Part shown: positions 1 through 6,014 of the stretch, in pieces | Layout: every line of letters begins with the position of its first letter | Position numbering within the stretch: the first letter of the stretch is position 1 | Assembly (NCBI GenBank): GCA_947643295.1 | Contig: CANRVM010000062.1 | Location: 1 to 6,403 of the forward strand | Length of the DNA stretch: 6,403 bases | Source of the DNA: an uncultured Mycoplasmatota bacterium | GTDB lineage: Bacteria > Bacillota_I > Bacilli_A > RF39 > UBA660 | Direction of reading: 5' to 3' | Notes under the pieces: generated by a model | The model's input: the letters and a program-made list of their open reading frames with translations, nothing else | Databases searched by the model: none | What the model was told of the DNA's origin: nothing | Position numbers and translations under genes: made by a program

Positions 1-14
1 TCTACTTCTTTCAT
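1..14 (-). CDS. Possible start of a further gene, cut by the window edge
   Basis: An ATG at 12-14 opens a minus-strand frame whose first codons are ATG AAA GAA GTA, and it then leaves the window. It lies 9 nt downstream of the stop of the phage-fibre-like gene, the spacing expected of the next gene in an operon. The upstream sequence has only a weak ribosome-binding resemblance (AGTGG). Four codons cannot identify a product, so this is a position-based suggestion only. Confidence 0.3.
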
Positions 15-23
15 TTTTAACCA

Positions 24-566
24 CTAACCTACTCTCTTCCACATATAAACCGTTAAATATGGTGGCATATTATTATGAGGAGCATTTCCACCTTGATAAT
101 CTATAAATCCTGTAAAACGTGTTGCTGCTATCTGGGTGGCATAACCAAGACCTTTCGCTGGATCTGTTGCACCATAAGCTAATGTACAAGTATGACTATG
201 AGAAGGCATCTCTGTTACCGTCAGAGTATGTTTCTCTTCTCCTCCTGTAGTACCATTTTGATAAGTTTCTCCACAAGAAAGTAAAAACTTATCTTTTATT
301 TGCTCCCAAGTACCACCAAATAAGCTACTTGGATTGGTTTCAGTAACAGACAGATAAATAGAACCTATTGGATATAACATATTTAATGTAGTATCTGAAA
401 TAAAGGTATCTGCTTTGATACTTTTTACCGTTAAATTACCCTCACTATCTAATAAAAATTTATTATCTTTCGAAGTAATACAGGATACATTTATATTGTT
501 TACTTCTAAATTTGTATTTTCGCCTTCCCTCGTAAAGGCATCTATAATATATTCTTTTTCATTCAT
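24..566 (-). CDS. Phage tail-fibre / baseplate-type receptor-binding protein
   Basis: The product is a 180-aa protein. From about residue 65 onwards it matches the C-terminal domain found on many phage tail fibres and baseplate wedge proteins (the gp10 C-terminal / tail-collar type). Diagnostic strings are YPIGSIYLS, NPSSLFGGTWEQI, the TGGEEKHTLTVTEMPSHSH segment with its HxH pair, and the terminal HNNMPPYLTVYMWKR. Residues 30-55 (LLDSEGNLTVKSI) resemble the short beta repeats that lead into such domains. The protein would sit at a tail tip and bind a cell-surface target. The ATG at 564-566 is preceded by GAAGGG about 8 nt away, which supports this start. It is short for a complete fibre, so it may be one of several tail-tip proteins or a domesticated fragment. 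No other phage gene is visible, since upstream genes look chromosomal. The domain assignment is confident; prophage membership is inference. Confidence 0.85.
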   Translation of the reverse strand: MNEKEYIIDAFTREGENTNLEVNNINVSCITSKDNKFLLDSEGNLTVKSIKADTFISDTTLNMLYPIGSIYLSVTETNPSSLFGGTWEQIKDKFLLSCGETYQNGTTGGEEKHTLTVTEMPSHSHTCTLAYGATDPAKGLGYATQIAATRFTGFIDYQGGNAPHNNMPPYLTVYMWKRVG

Positions 567-687
567 TTTTTTATCCCTTCTTTCTTTTTAGTATTTTGAA
601 ACATATAGAATATATTTTTTGTAATTTACTCATCCCCTTTCTAGAATAAATGATTCAGTACTTCTACCCATAAAAATAATAGGATAC

Positions 688-714
688 AAAAACTACCTCA
701 AAAAATTGAGATAG
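688..714 (-). terminator. Intrinsic terminator, minus strand
   Basis: On the minus strand a 9-pair stem (CTATCTCAA / TTGAGGTAG, one G-U pair) closes a 4-nt loop and is followed by TTTTTG. The plus strand has no T-run after the hairpin, so it acts leftwards. It lies about 120 nt beyond the terminator of the 258-aa gene. It is therefore either a second-line terminator or the end of a small transcript in 715-810, where I could find no convincing open reading frame. Confidence 0.65.
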
Positions 715-810
715 CATCTTATTAGGTGAGCACTAATTATTTCTAATATATTCTATGTACTCTTAAATCCTTTGATTAATGAAGTAACACCACTCCTTAT
801 ACTTATATTT

Positions 811-838
811 ACAAAATAAAAAGAGTAATTCACTCTTT
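811..838 (-). terminator. Intrinsic terminator of the 258-aa membrane-anchored protein gene
   Basis: A perfect 7-pair stem AAAGAGT / ACTCTTT (820-826 with 832-838) has a 5-nt loop, and the minus strand continues TTATTTT. The hairpin overlaps the TAA stop at 837-839, so the gene ends directly in its terminator. Confidence 0.75.
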
Positions 839-1613
839 AAATCGCATCATTCTTACTTTCTTTCTTTTCTTCTCCTACATTATTCATTCCCTTTGCAATC
901 TCTTGAAGTTCAGTAACTAATTTATTATATTCATCTAGTTTACTATTTGAATTAAAATAAACGATACCACCACTATATTCAATTACATTATCATTTGTTT
1001 GTAAAAAGGTTAGTATTTCATCTGTTTTATCTAAATACTCATTAAATACCTTAGATACTTCTTTCATACTTTCTCTCGTTTTCTCTAAATCTGCTTTATC
1101 TTTTTCAGTATACATAAATTTTAAATATAAATCATAATAATATTCACCATCATCTAACTTTTCTTTATCAATTAGATTTTTTATAGTATTTTCATCACAC
1201 AATTCATCAATATTCTTAAATGCTTCATTTACTTTATCTTTTGTACCTTTTATCACTTCATGACTAGATGTATAAGATGGACGATCATTTTTTAAACTAT
1301 TAGGTGATAAAACAGTTAATAATTTATTATTTTTTAAATAAGAATTAATGGATTTTACATTATCTGATAAATTTTTATAATATTTTTTAACAGCTTCCTC
1401 TACATATGCATAATCTCCCGTTGTTTTCACAATAATGGGAAATTCGTCTGTTTGTAAATTCTTATTAGAGTAATTCACAATTTCTTGTTTCAATAATTCT
1501 TCTTGTTGTAAATCTTTAATAGCCCAATAAATAATAACAACCGCCAACACTACTACAATGGAAACGATTGCTAGTATCACTCTTTTTAATGTTTTATGCT
1601 TTTTCTTTTCCAT
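837..1613 (-). CDS. Membrane-anchored helical protein of unknown function
   Basis: I do not recognise a named family. The 258-aa product has a short basic N-terminus (MEKKKHKTLKR) and one hydrophobic segment at about residues 12-31 (ILAIVSIVVVLAVVIIYW). A long, charged, mostly helical region of about 225 residues follows. This indicates an uncleaved signal anchor with the bulk outside the membrane. There is no lipobox or LPxTG motif, and the C-terminus is Lys/Glu-rich and probably disordered (EEKKESKND). The ATG at 1611-1613 has AGAGGTG 4-6 nt upstream. The gene has its own promoter (1639-1666) and ends in a terminator (811-838), so it appears monocistronic. Cell-envelope function is an inference from topology only. 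Confidence 0.85.
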   Translation of the reverse strand: MEKKKHKTLKRVILAIVSIVVVLAVVIIYWAIKDLQQEELLKQEIVNYSNKNLQTDEFPIIVKTTGDYAYVEEAVKKYYKNLSDNVKSINSYLKNNKLLTVLSPNSLKNDRPSYTSSHEVIKGTKDKVNEAFKNIDELCDENTIKNLIDKEKLDDGEYYYDLYLKFMYTEKDKADLEKTRESMKEVSKVFNEYLDKTDEILTFLQTNDNVIEYSGGIVYFNSNSKLDEYNKLVTELQEIAKGMNNVGEEKKESKNDAI

Positions 1614-1638
1614 ACGACACCTCTTTTTCTTTACTAGA

Positions 1639-1666
1639 ATTATAACATCTATTCCCTAAAATTCAA
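1639..1666 (-). promoter_or_regulatory. Sigma-A-type promoter for the 258-aa gene
   Basis: The minus strand reads TTGAAT (1661-1666), a 16-nt spacer, then TATAAT (1639-1644) with an extended -10 TG one base upstream. Transcription would start near 1632, leaving a leader of about 20 nt that carries the AGAGGTG ribosome binding site. The -35 box overlaps the TGA stop of ylmH (1663-1665), so the gene is separately driven even though it directly follows the ylmH operon. Confidence 0.75.
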
Positions 1667-2346
1667 ATATATTTATGAAGAATTACGATATATTTTTCTT
1701 TGTCATTTTTAATTGCTACTACTTTAAATTTACCTATTCCACGAACGGAAAAAATATCCTCTTCTTTTATGTTAACATTATTGTTTTTTAATAATTCATA
1801 ATTCATCATTACTTTTTGATTGGTTATCGCCTCACTTGCTTTTTTTCTACTTGTTGGAATTAATTTTGCCACTACATTATCCGTTCTTATAGAAGAAAGT
1901 GTTAACTTTATTTCTTGATAAGATAACTGATAGTCTTTTATTTCGGAAAGGTCTTTTTCTTCTAGTGATACTTTTATCTTTCCTATTTTCAAAAAGTTCA
2001 TCTCAATATATTTTTTTATTTTATCCACTACCATAATATAATAATTATCATGATTGATAATAATATCTCCAAAACAATCTTCTTCTAAAGATAGAGAAAA
2101 CAAAGTCCCCAGTATTTTAGGATGAGTTAATTTTTCTTTTGTTTTTATCAGATACAACGTAACATTTTTTCGATTTTTATAAATGATTTGTTTTTCTGCC
2201 TCTTCATAAGGAACAAATACTTGGTATTTCACATTTCTCCTATCTAGTATTCTAGTAATTGTATAAATATCTTTTTTATTCAGAAAGTTCGTACTTCTTC
2301 CTCGTTCTATCTTTTCAATATTACTTTGTATTTGCCATTTTTCCAT
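1663..2346 (-). CDS. ylmH: YlmH-family S4-domain RNA-binding protein
   Basis: The 227-aa product aligns by eye along its length with YlmH of Firmicutes. A central segment (about residues 72-135) carries the family pattern HPKILGTLFSLSLEEDCFGDI, followed by IMVVDKIKKYI and a KVSLEE run. The C-terminal S4 RNA-binding domain (about 152-213) has SSIRTDNVVAKLIPTSRKKA and VRGIGKFKV. Family knowledge: YlmH proteins bind the 50S subunit and have been linked to bacterial ribosome-associated quality control. The gene often lies in the sepF-ylmG-ylmH-divIVA division cluster, which is not its setting here. ATG 2344-2346 is preceded by AGGAAG with 5-nt spacing and overlaps the end of the phosphatase gene by 26 nt, suggesting coupled translation. 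At 227 aa it is somewhat shorter than typical members (about 255), mainly at the N-terminus. Confidence 0.88.
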   Translation of the reverse strand: MEKWQIQSNIEKIERGRSTNFLNKKDIYTITRILDRRNVKYQVFVPYEEAEKQIIYKNRKNVTLYLIKTKEKLTHPKILGTLFSLSLEEDCFGDIIINHDNYYIMVVDKIKKYIEMNFLKIGKIKVSLEEKDLSEIKDYQLSYQEIKLTLSSIRTDNVVAKLIPTSRKKASEAITNQKVMMNYELLKNNNVNIKEEDIFSVRGIGKFKVVAIKNDKEKYIVILHKYI

Positions 2347-2800
2347 GATTGCTTCCTATTAAATGTTGATAGAGGCCGAAACATCCATCATAAATATCTT
2401 GATAAGCTTTTTCAAAATCTCTTGTATACCAAGGATCTTCAATATCCCTTACTTGATTTGTATATTCTAGTAGTAAGTGTATCTTTTTATCTTTATCATC
2501 TATAATTCTTAATAATTCCTGCTTATTACTCTCTTCCATCACAACAATATAATCAAATTGATGATAATCTTCTTTTTGAAATATCTTAGCTTGATGATTT
2601 GAAAAAGGAATCTTTTTTTCTTTTAGCTTTTTCTTAACAGGAAGATAGATATTATTTCCTATTTCTTCATAAGAAGTAGCGCAAGAATCGCACAAGAATA
2701 AATTTTCTTTATGTCCTTTCTTAATCATATCTTTAAAAATCATAAGTGCCATTGGACTTCTACAAATATTTCCATAACAAACAAATAATATTTTATACAT
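2321..2800 (-). CDS. Low-molecular-weight protein tyrosine phosphatase
   Basis: The 159-aa product is a full-length LMW-PTP, which hydrolyses phosphotyrosine (in some Firmicutes, phosphoarginine) on cytoplasmic proteins. The catalytic P-loop C-X5-R-S is near the N-terminus as VCYGNICRSP, with nucleophile Cys8 and Arg14. The DPWY motif at 122-125 supplies the general-acid Asp122. The FDYIVVMEESN segment also matches the family. The residue after SPMA is Leu rather than the common Glu. A longer frame begins at 2836, but the ATG at 2798-2800 starts exactly where the family does and has AGGTG 5 nt upstream. That site overlaps the stop of the pentapeptide gene, implying coupled translation. It is the second gene of a three-gene operon and overlaps ylmH by 26 nt. 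Substrates cannot be told from sequence. Confidence 0.93.
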   Translation of the reverse strand: MYKILFVCYGNICRSPMALMIFKDMIKKGHKENLFLCDSCATSYEEIGNNIYLPVKKKLKEKKIPFSNHQAKIFQKEDYHQFDYIVVMEESNKQELLRIIDDKDKKIHLLLEYTNQVRDIEDPWYTRDFEKAYQDIYDGCFGLYQHLIGSNHGKMANTK

Positions 2801-2808
2801 AAACACAC

Positions 2809-3420
2809 CTACTTTATTTTTACCCCTAACAAACATACTACATCTATTGCTTGACTATAATCAATAATAGCACCTTCTATATCTTTTGCCAGTAAGCTAA
2901 TATTAGAAATATTACAACTAGATAAATCCACATCTTTTAATTTTGTTTCTATAATTTCCATGCTAGAAAGATTACAACCTGTAAACTCTAATCCCTTATG
3001 AGTAATTAAATACAATCTAGAATCTACCATATTAGTACTAGTAAAACAAATATTTTTGAAAGTACTTTCTGAAAAAACACTATAGTTTAAATTACATTCG
3101 CTGTAGAGGATATCACTTTTCCTTACATTATCAAAAAAGCATCCTACTAACTTACATCTTTTAAACTCACATCTAACTAAGGTATTATTTTCTAACTTCA
3201 TCCCTGATAAATCACAATCTTCAAATATACAATCTATCATATCTATATTTTCTAAAGGAAAACTTGAAAAATCAATATGTTGAAACATACAAGAATTAAA
3301 TTCCTTCTCTACTAATTCCTTTTCTAGTTTATGATTTTTAAATACTTTATTTTCAAATAACACTTTCGTATTGACATTGTCTTCTTCTAAATCTTTGAAA
3401 ATCATTGGTTTTTTTATCAT
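2809..3420 (-). CDS. Pentapeptide-repeat protein
   Basis: The 203-aa product is a pentapeptide-repeat beta-helix. Hydrophobic centre residues recur every five positions from Phe41 to Leu176 in one unbroken register (for example F41, F46, F51, L56, M61, F66, L71, L76, L81, F86, L91, F96). Only positions 101, 106 and 141 depart, giving about 28 repeats or seven coils. Cys is frequent two residues before the centre. The C-terminal QAIDVVCLLGVKIK resembles the ending of an uncharacterised Gram-positive family of about 200-210 aa. Related beta-helices of the Qnr/MfpA type mimic DNA and bind gyrase, but the unbroken coil without Qnr-style loops leaves the role open. The ATG at 3418-3420 follows GGTGGTG. 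The gene is first in an operon with the phosphatase and ylmH, read from the promoter at 3452-3480. Fold is confident, function unknown. Confidence 0.9.
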   Translation of the reverse strand: MIKKPMIFKDLEEDNVNTKVLFENKVFKNHKLEKELVEKEFNSCMFQHIDFSSFPLENIDMIDCIFEDCDLSGMKLENNTLVRCEFKRCKLVGCFFDNVRKSDILYSECNLNYSVFSESTFKNICFTSTNMVDSRLYLITHKGLEFTGCNLSSMEIIETKLKDVDLSSCNISNISLLAKDIEGAIIDYSQAIDVVCLLGVKIK

Positions 3421-3451
3421 TTTACACCACCAAAACTATAATTTTTTATTT

Positions 3452-3480
3452 ATTATATCAAAGAAAAAAGACTATTACTA
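3452..3480 (-). promoter_or_regulatory. Promoter of the pentapeptide-phosphatase-ylmH operon
   Basis: The minus strand has TATAAT at 3452-3457 with an extended -10 TG (TGATATAAT). The -35 position, TAGTAA at 3475-3480 with 17-nt spacing, matches the consensus at only three positions, so the promoter relies on the extended -10. It is embedded in the terminator of the upstream lipoprotein gene. Start would be near 3445, about 25 nt before the ATG. Confidence 0.6.
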
Positions 3481-3488
3481 GTATAGTC
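3464..3488 (-). terminator. Intrinsic terminator of the lipoprotein gene
   Basis: A 6-pair stem GACTAT / ATAGTC (3470-3475 with 3483-3488) around a 7-nt loop is followed on the minus strand by TTTTTT (3464-3469). The TAG stop of the lipoprotein (3478-3480) lies in the loop. It shares sequence with the next operon's promoter. Confidence 0.7.
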
Positions 3489-4080
3489 CATGAAGTTTTT
3501 GTCTATCTGCATCTGATAAATCATCTACTACCCATTCTCCATCTTTTTTTGTTAAATTAAAGGTAATATCGTAAGTTGTTTTATCTTCTACATTTTTTAA
3601 TTCTTGAATTTTATAATCAATATATGCTTTTGCATCATCTATGGCATTATTATTATCATTGTTATTATTGTTAGTATTGGTATCTTCATCTTTATTATCT
3701 TTGTTATCATCCTTATTATCCTTCATCAACTCATCTTTATGTTCTTCAAAATAAGCTTTGGATTTATCCATGGAAGACTTATAATCAAATACCTCTACTT
3801 CTACTTCGACCGTTGCTTTATCATCTTCTATTTTCTCATCTGTAATTTTATAAGATAAGTTTTGATATTGTTTTTGTAATAATGATTTATACTCTTTCTT
3901 TTGATCTTCATCCATTGTCGTATCACTATCTAGTGTTAAATCAAGTTGTGTTAAAACATCATCATCTTGCTTTTGATATTTTCCTAAAAAATCCTCTACC
4001 TTTTTACTTGGAGTATTGGTAGTATCACTACATCCAACTAATAATAATAATCCCATACAAATAACTAATAATTTCTTCAT
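3478..4080 (-). CDS. Lipoprotein with Asn/Asp/Lys low-complexity insert
   Basis: The 200-aa product starts with a type II signal peptide (MKKLLVICMGLLLLVG) and lipobox LVGC. Cys17 should be lipidated and anchor the protein on the outer face of the membrane. Residues 25-118 and 146-200 look like two parts of one small alpha+beta domain, possibly NTF2/cystatin-like: an N-terminal helix, the strand VEVEVEVFDY, a helix AIDDAKAYIDYKIQEL and the strand pair TYDITFNLTKKDGEWVV. They are interrupted by an Asn/Asp/Lys run at 120-145. The fold assignment is tentative and I know no specific function. ATG 4078-4080 has AAGGAG with 8-nt spacing, partly held in a hairpin (4090-4115). A terminator overlaps its stop. 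It may be read through from the AAA+ ATPase / membrane protein unit, since no good promoter was seen just upstream. Confidence 0.85.
   Translation of the reverse strand: MKKLLVICMGLLLLVGCSDTTNTPSKKVEDFLGKYQKQDDDVLTQLDLTLDSDTTMDEDQKKEYKSLLQKQYQNLSYKITDEKIEDDKATVEVEVEVFDYKSSMDKSKAYFEEHKDELMKDNKDDNKDNKDEDTNTNNNNNDNNNAIDDAKAYIDYKIQELKNVEDKTTYDITFNLTKKDGEWVVDDLSDADRQKLHGLY
3646..3723 (-). repeat. Trinucleotide-type low-complexity tract in the lipoprotein gene
   Basis: This segment encodes residues 120-145, composed almost only of Asn, Asp and Lys plus a few Thr and Glu. It consists of near-repeats of AAT/AAC, GAT and AAA codons (read as att/atc/ttt runs on the plus strand). Such tracts can lengthen or shorten in frame by slippage. 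It lies between two folded halves, so it is probably a flexible surface loop. Confidence 0.6.
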
Positions 4081-4089
4081 ATTTTTATC

Positions 4090-4115
4090 TCCTTCCTACT
4101 ATTATATTGGAAGGA
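4090..4115 (-). promoter_or_regulatory. Hairpin that would mask the lipoprotein ribosome binding site
   Basis: On the minus strand TCCTTCC (4109-4115) is followed 12 nt later by its exact complement GGAAGGA (4090-4096), a 7-pair stem whose 3' arm is most of the AGGAAGGAG Shine-Dalgarno. No T-run follows, so it is not a terminator. It would form only in RNA transcribed from upstream. TATAAT (4101-4106) lies in the loop, but its -35 region is poor. Confidence 0.5.
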
Positions 4116-4125
4116 TTTTATCTAT

Positions 4126-4512
4126 TTATACATTTTTTTGGAATCTCTTATAAAATATTAACATACAAGAAGCAATTATTAATAAAATTGCCATATATAA
4201 ATAATTCATCTCAAGATAAGTGATATCAATATTATTTCTTCCTATACTATAAATTTTATAATAAAAAACACTAAAATACATCATAATGAAAATAACAAAT
4301 AATTGGTGAATAAAAATAAACTGATTAAAATAATTTTTTGTAAATAAAAAGAAAAGTTCTAAAACTAATAAAAGGAAGTAAGAAAGAAAGAAAACAATTC
4401 CTTGCCAATTTGATTCAAAAATAAAAGGAATCATAGAAAGAATTAAATAGTTAAAAAGAAAAAAGGATACCAATTGAATACTATAAATAATTTTCTTTAT
4501 CACTTTTATCAA
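4126..4512 (-). CDS. Small four-helix integral membrane protein
   Basis: The 128-aa product is very hydrophobic, with four predicted membrane segments at about residues 11-31, 37-57, 64-84 and 104-121. Positive charges sit at the N-terminal tip (KVIKK) and C-terminal tip (YKRFQKN), suggesting both ends are cytoplasmic. I recognise no family. The start is not an ATG. TTG at 4510-4512 overlaps the ATPase stop as TTGA, the layout of translational coupling. GTG at 4501-4503 is an alternative three codons later, with a GGA about 9 nt upstream. The coupling implies one transcript with the AAA+ ATPase, which may act on or with this membrane protein; that partnership is inference from layout only. 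Confidence 0.78.
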   Translation of the reverse strand: MIKVIKKIIYSIQLVSFFLFNYLILSMIPFIFESNWQGIVFFLSYFLLLVLELFFLFTKNYFNQFIFIHQLFVIFIMMYFSVFYYKIYSIGRNNIDITYLEMNYLYMAILLIIASCMLIFYKRFQKNV

Positions 4513-5456
4513 TCCAATCTTTCATAAGGCAATTCTTTCTCTTTATTTACTTCTTCTATTTCATCATTGAAAATTTCATCAAATCGTGGTAATTCTTTGG
4601 TAATCACATCTTGATAAATATTTTTACTGGATTCAATTGCTTTTCTAAAATCTAATACGTTTACTTCGCTTCTATTATCAAATAAGGCATTAGAGAAAGC
4701 TTCTTGTACTAAAGTAAGAGATACATCAGGATATCTAGAACCAATCTCGTATATTCTTTTATATTCTGAAGTAATATCAGTTAAAAATTCCATAATCCTT
4801 TGTTGAATAAATGGTGAATATTTCATTTTAATTCCAGTTCGTTTCTCTATTTTAGGAAGAGTTCCCACTAATATTGAAATATTTTCTTCTCTAGTTGGTT
4901 CAAAAATTTCTACCTTTTGGAAACGTCTTACAAAGGCTTTATCTCTTAAGATATATCTTTCATACTCTTCTGTTGTAGTAGCTCCAATTACTTTAATATC
5001 CCCTCTATCAAGAGCAGGCTTAAACATATTAGCAAAGTCTAGTGCTTCTCCTTTGGTTCCCATCAGTGTATGAATTTCATCAATAAATAAAATTAAGTTA
5101 CTATAGTTTTTTAACTCTTCAATTAAGGTCTGTACTTTTGATTCCTTTGTTACGGGATCTTCTCCCAGTAATGCCGAAGTATTTAATTTAATCACTTGAT
5201 ATCCTTTTATGGCATCAGGAACAGTATTATTTTGAATACGATAGGCAAGTCCTTCTATCGTTGCTGTTTTACCAACACCAGGTTTTCCAATTAAAATAGC
5301 AGACTTATCTGGTGTTAGTAAAATGAGAAGTAATTGTTTTATCTGTTCATCTCTTCCTATCGCAGGATTTGTAATATATTTTTTTACAGATAAATTTTCT
5401 CCATAATTATCTAGAATACTAATTCTTTTTTTTGCTAAATCAAATTGCTCATCCAT
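4509..5456 (-). CDS. Single-domain AAA+ ATPase related to the D1 module of ClpB/ClpC
   Basis: The 315-aa product aligns along residues 25-280 with the first AAA+ domain of Clp/Hsp100 proteins. It shows the NPAIGRDEQI entry, Walker A GKPGVGKT (57-64), Walker B LILFIDEIH (121-129, Asp126-Glu127), FANMFKPALDRGDIKVIGATTTEEYERY with sensor 1, and arginine finger RR (177-178) in FVRRFQKVEIFEPT. The Clp N-domain, middle coiled coil, D2 domain and ClpP-binding loop are absent. The pore-loop motif (K/R)YRG is replaced by GEDPVTKES with no aromatic residue, so ATP-driven threading of substrates looks unlikely. The box after the lid is RYPDVSLTLV instead of RxLPDKAIDL. A remodelling or signalling ATPase is more plausible than an unfoldase. 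The acidic C-terminal tail (295-315) is unconserved. ATG 5454-5456 follows GAGGAG at 8-nt spacing. The gene is coupled to a small membrane protein. Confidence 0.88.
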   Translation of the reverse strand: MDEQFDLAKKRISILDNYGENLSVKKYITNPAIGRDEQIKQLLLILLTPDKSAILIGKPGVGKTATIEGLAYRIQNNTVPDAIKGYQVIKLNTSALLGEDPVTKESKVQTLIEELKNYSNLILFIDEIHTLMGTKGEALDFANMFKPALDRGDIKVIGATTTEEYERYILRDKAFVRRFQKVEIFEPTREENISILVGTLPKIEKRTGIKMKYSPFIQQRIMEFLTDITSEYKRIYEIGSRYPDVSLTLVQEAFSNALFDNRSEVNVLDFRKAIESSKNIYQDVITKELPRFDEIFNDEIEEVNKEKELPYERLD

Positions 5457-5478
5457 CGTATCATTCTCCTCAATAGTT

Positions 5479-5506
5479 ATTGTATCATACTTTCCTTATT
5501 TTTCAT
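5479..5506 (-). promoter_or_regulatory. Promoter of the AAA+ ATPase unit
   Basis: The minus strand has an extended -10, TG-A-TACAAT (hexamer at 5479-5484). A 16-nt spacer separates it from ATGAAA (5501-5506), which matches the -35 consensus at four positions. The start would fall near 5472, just before the GAGGAG ribosome binding site. Confidence 0.55.
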
Positions 5507-5529
5507 CATTAAATTCATAAAAAGACAAG

Positions 5530-5556
5530 AAAAAAACTTTCAATACTTTTGAAAAT
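5530..5556 (-). terminator. Probable terminator of the 134-aa protein gene
   Basis: The minus strand forms an AT-rich 8-pair stem ATTTTCAA / TTGAAAGT (one G-U pair) with a 5-nt loop, followed by a run of T residues (5530-5536). Being AT-rich it is weak, but it sits about 25 nt after the stop of the 134-aa gene and before the ATPase promoter. Confidence 0.5.
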
Positions 5557-5580
5557 CTTTCTTCTATCATTTTTATTTTT

Positions 5581-5985
5581 TTATGGTCTAAATTCTCCAC
5601 GACTCATCTCTATTGATTTAGCGAGCTCATTTACAGCTTTTACTTTTTGGGGGATTCTGAATTCCAATTGACTTTTTGAATATTCCTCATAATCCACGTT
5701 AGAATAAGCTTGTTTGAAAAGTTCCATCAATTGATATTTTTCTTCATAAGTAGGATGATACAAACTAGTCTCTTGACTATCTTCTAATATTTTTTCACTT
5801 CCACAACTTAATGCATAAAGACAACCTCCAAAAAATTCTAGTGCATCTACCAAATTATCTTTATTGTCACTACCTTGTATCTTTTCTTTTGTTTCCTTAA
5901 CTATATTTTCTGTTGCTGTAAATAAACCTAGCATACTATTTATATATTTCTCTTTTGCTTCTTCATCTTTAAAAACTGGTATCAT
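5581..5985 (-). CDS. Small soluble protein of unknown function
   Basis: The 134-aa product has no signal peptide, membrane segment or motif I recognise. It is rich in charged residues and looks mainly helical: helices at about 7-36, 42-70 (LVDALEFFGGCLYALSCGSEKIL), 79-95 and 113-127. It has two cysteines (55 and 61). The ATG at 5983-5985 has a very good GGAGGAG about 8 nt upstream and an almost consensus promoter at 6015-6043, so it is likely well expressed. A weak terminator follows, making it a single-gene unit between the toxin-like locus and the AAA+ ATPase. Function unknown. Confidence 0.82.
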   Translation of the reverse strand: MIPVFKDEEAKEKYINSMLGLFTATENIVKETKEKIQGSDNKDNLVDALEFFGGCLYALSCGSEKILEDSQETSLYHPTYEEKYQLMELFKQAYSNVDYEEYSKSQLEFRIPQKVKAVNELAKSIEMSRGEFRP

Positions 5986-6014
5986 TATAAAATCTCCTCC
6001 TCAAATTGTTCTAT

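Noticed and set aside
571..671. Two tiny overlapping frames (13 and 20 codons; 630-671 and 571-633) before the phage-fibre gene
   Set aside because: They are joined by an ATGA overlap, but the first lacks a ribosome binding site and the second has one only 2 nt from its start. A leader-peptide role is possible but unsupported.
2801..2836. N-terminal extension of the tyrosine phosphatase to the ATG at 2836
   Set aside because: The extra 12 residues lie inside the pentapeptide gene and precede the conserved family start; the ATG at 2800 has a proper AGGTG.
3604..3858. 84-aa plus-strand open frame of mostly Ile/Phe
   Set aside because: It is the complement of the Asn/Asp/Lys-rich part of the lipoprotein gene; the composition is a mirror of that tract.
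4089..4115. Hairpin before the lipoprotein as an intrinsic terminator of the membrane-protein gene
   Set aside because: Neither strand has a T-run after the stem; it overlaps the ribosome binding site instead.
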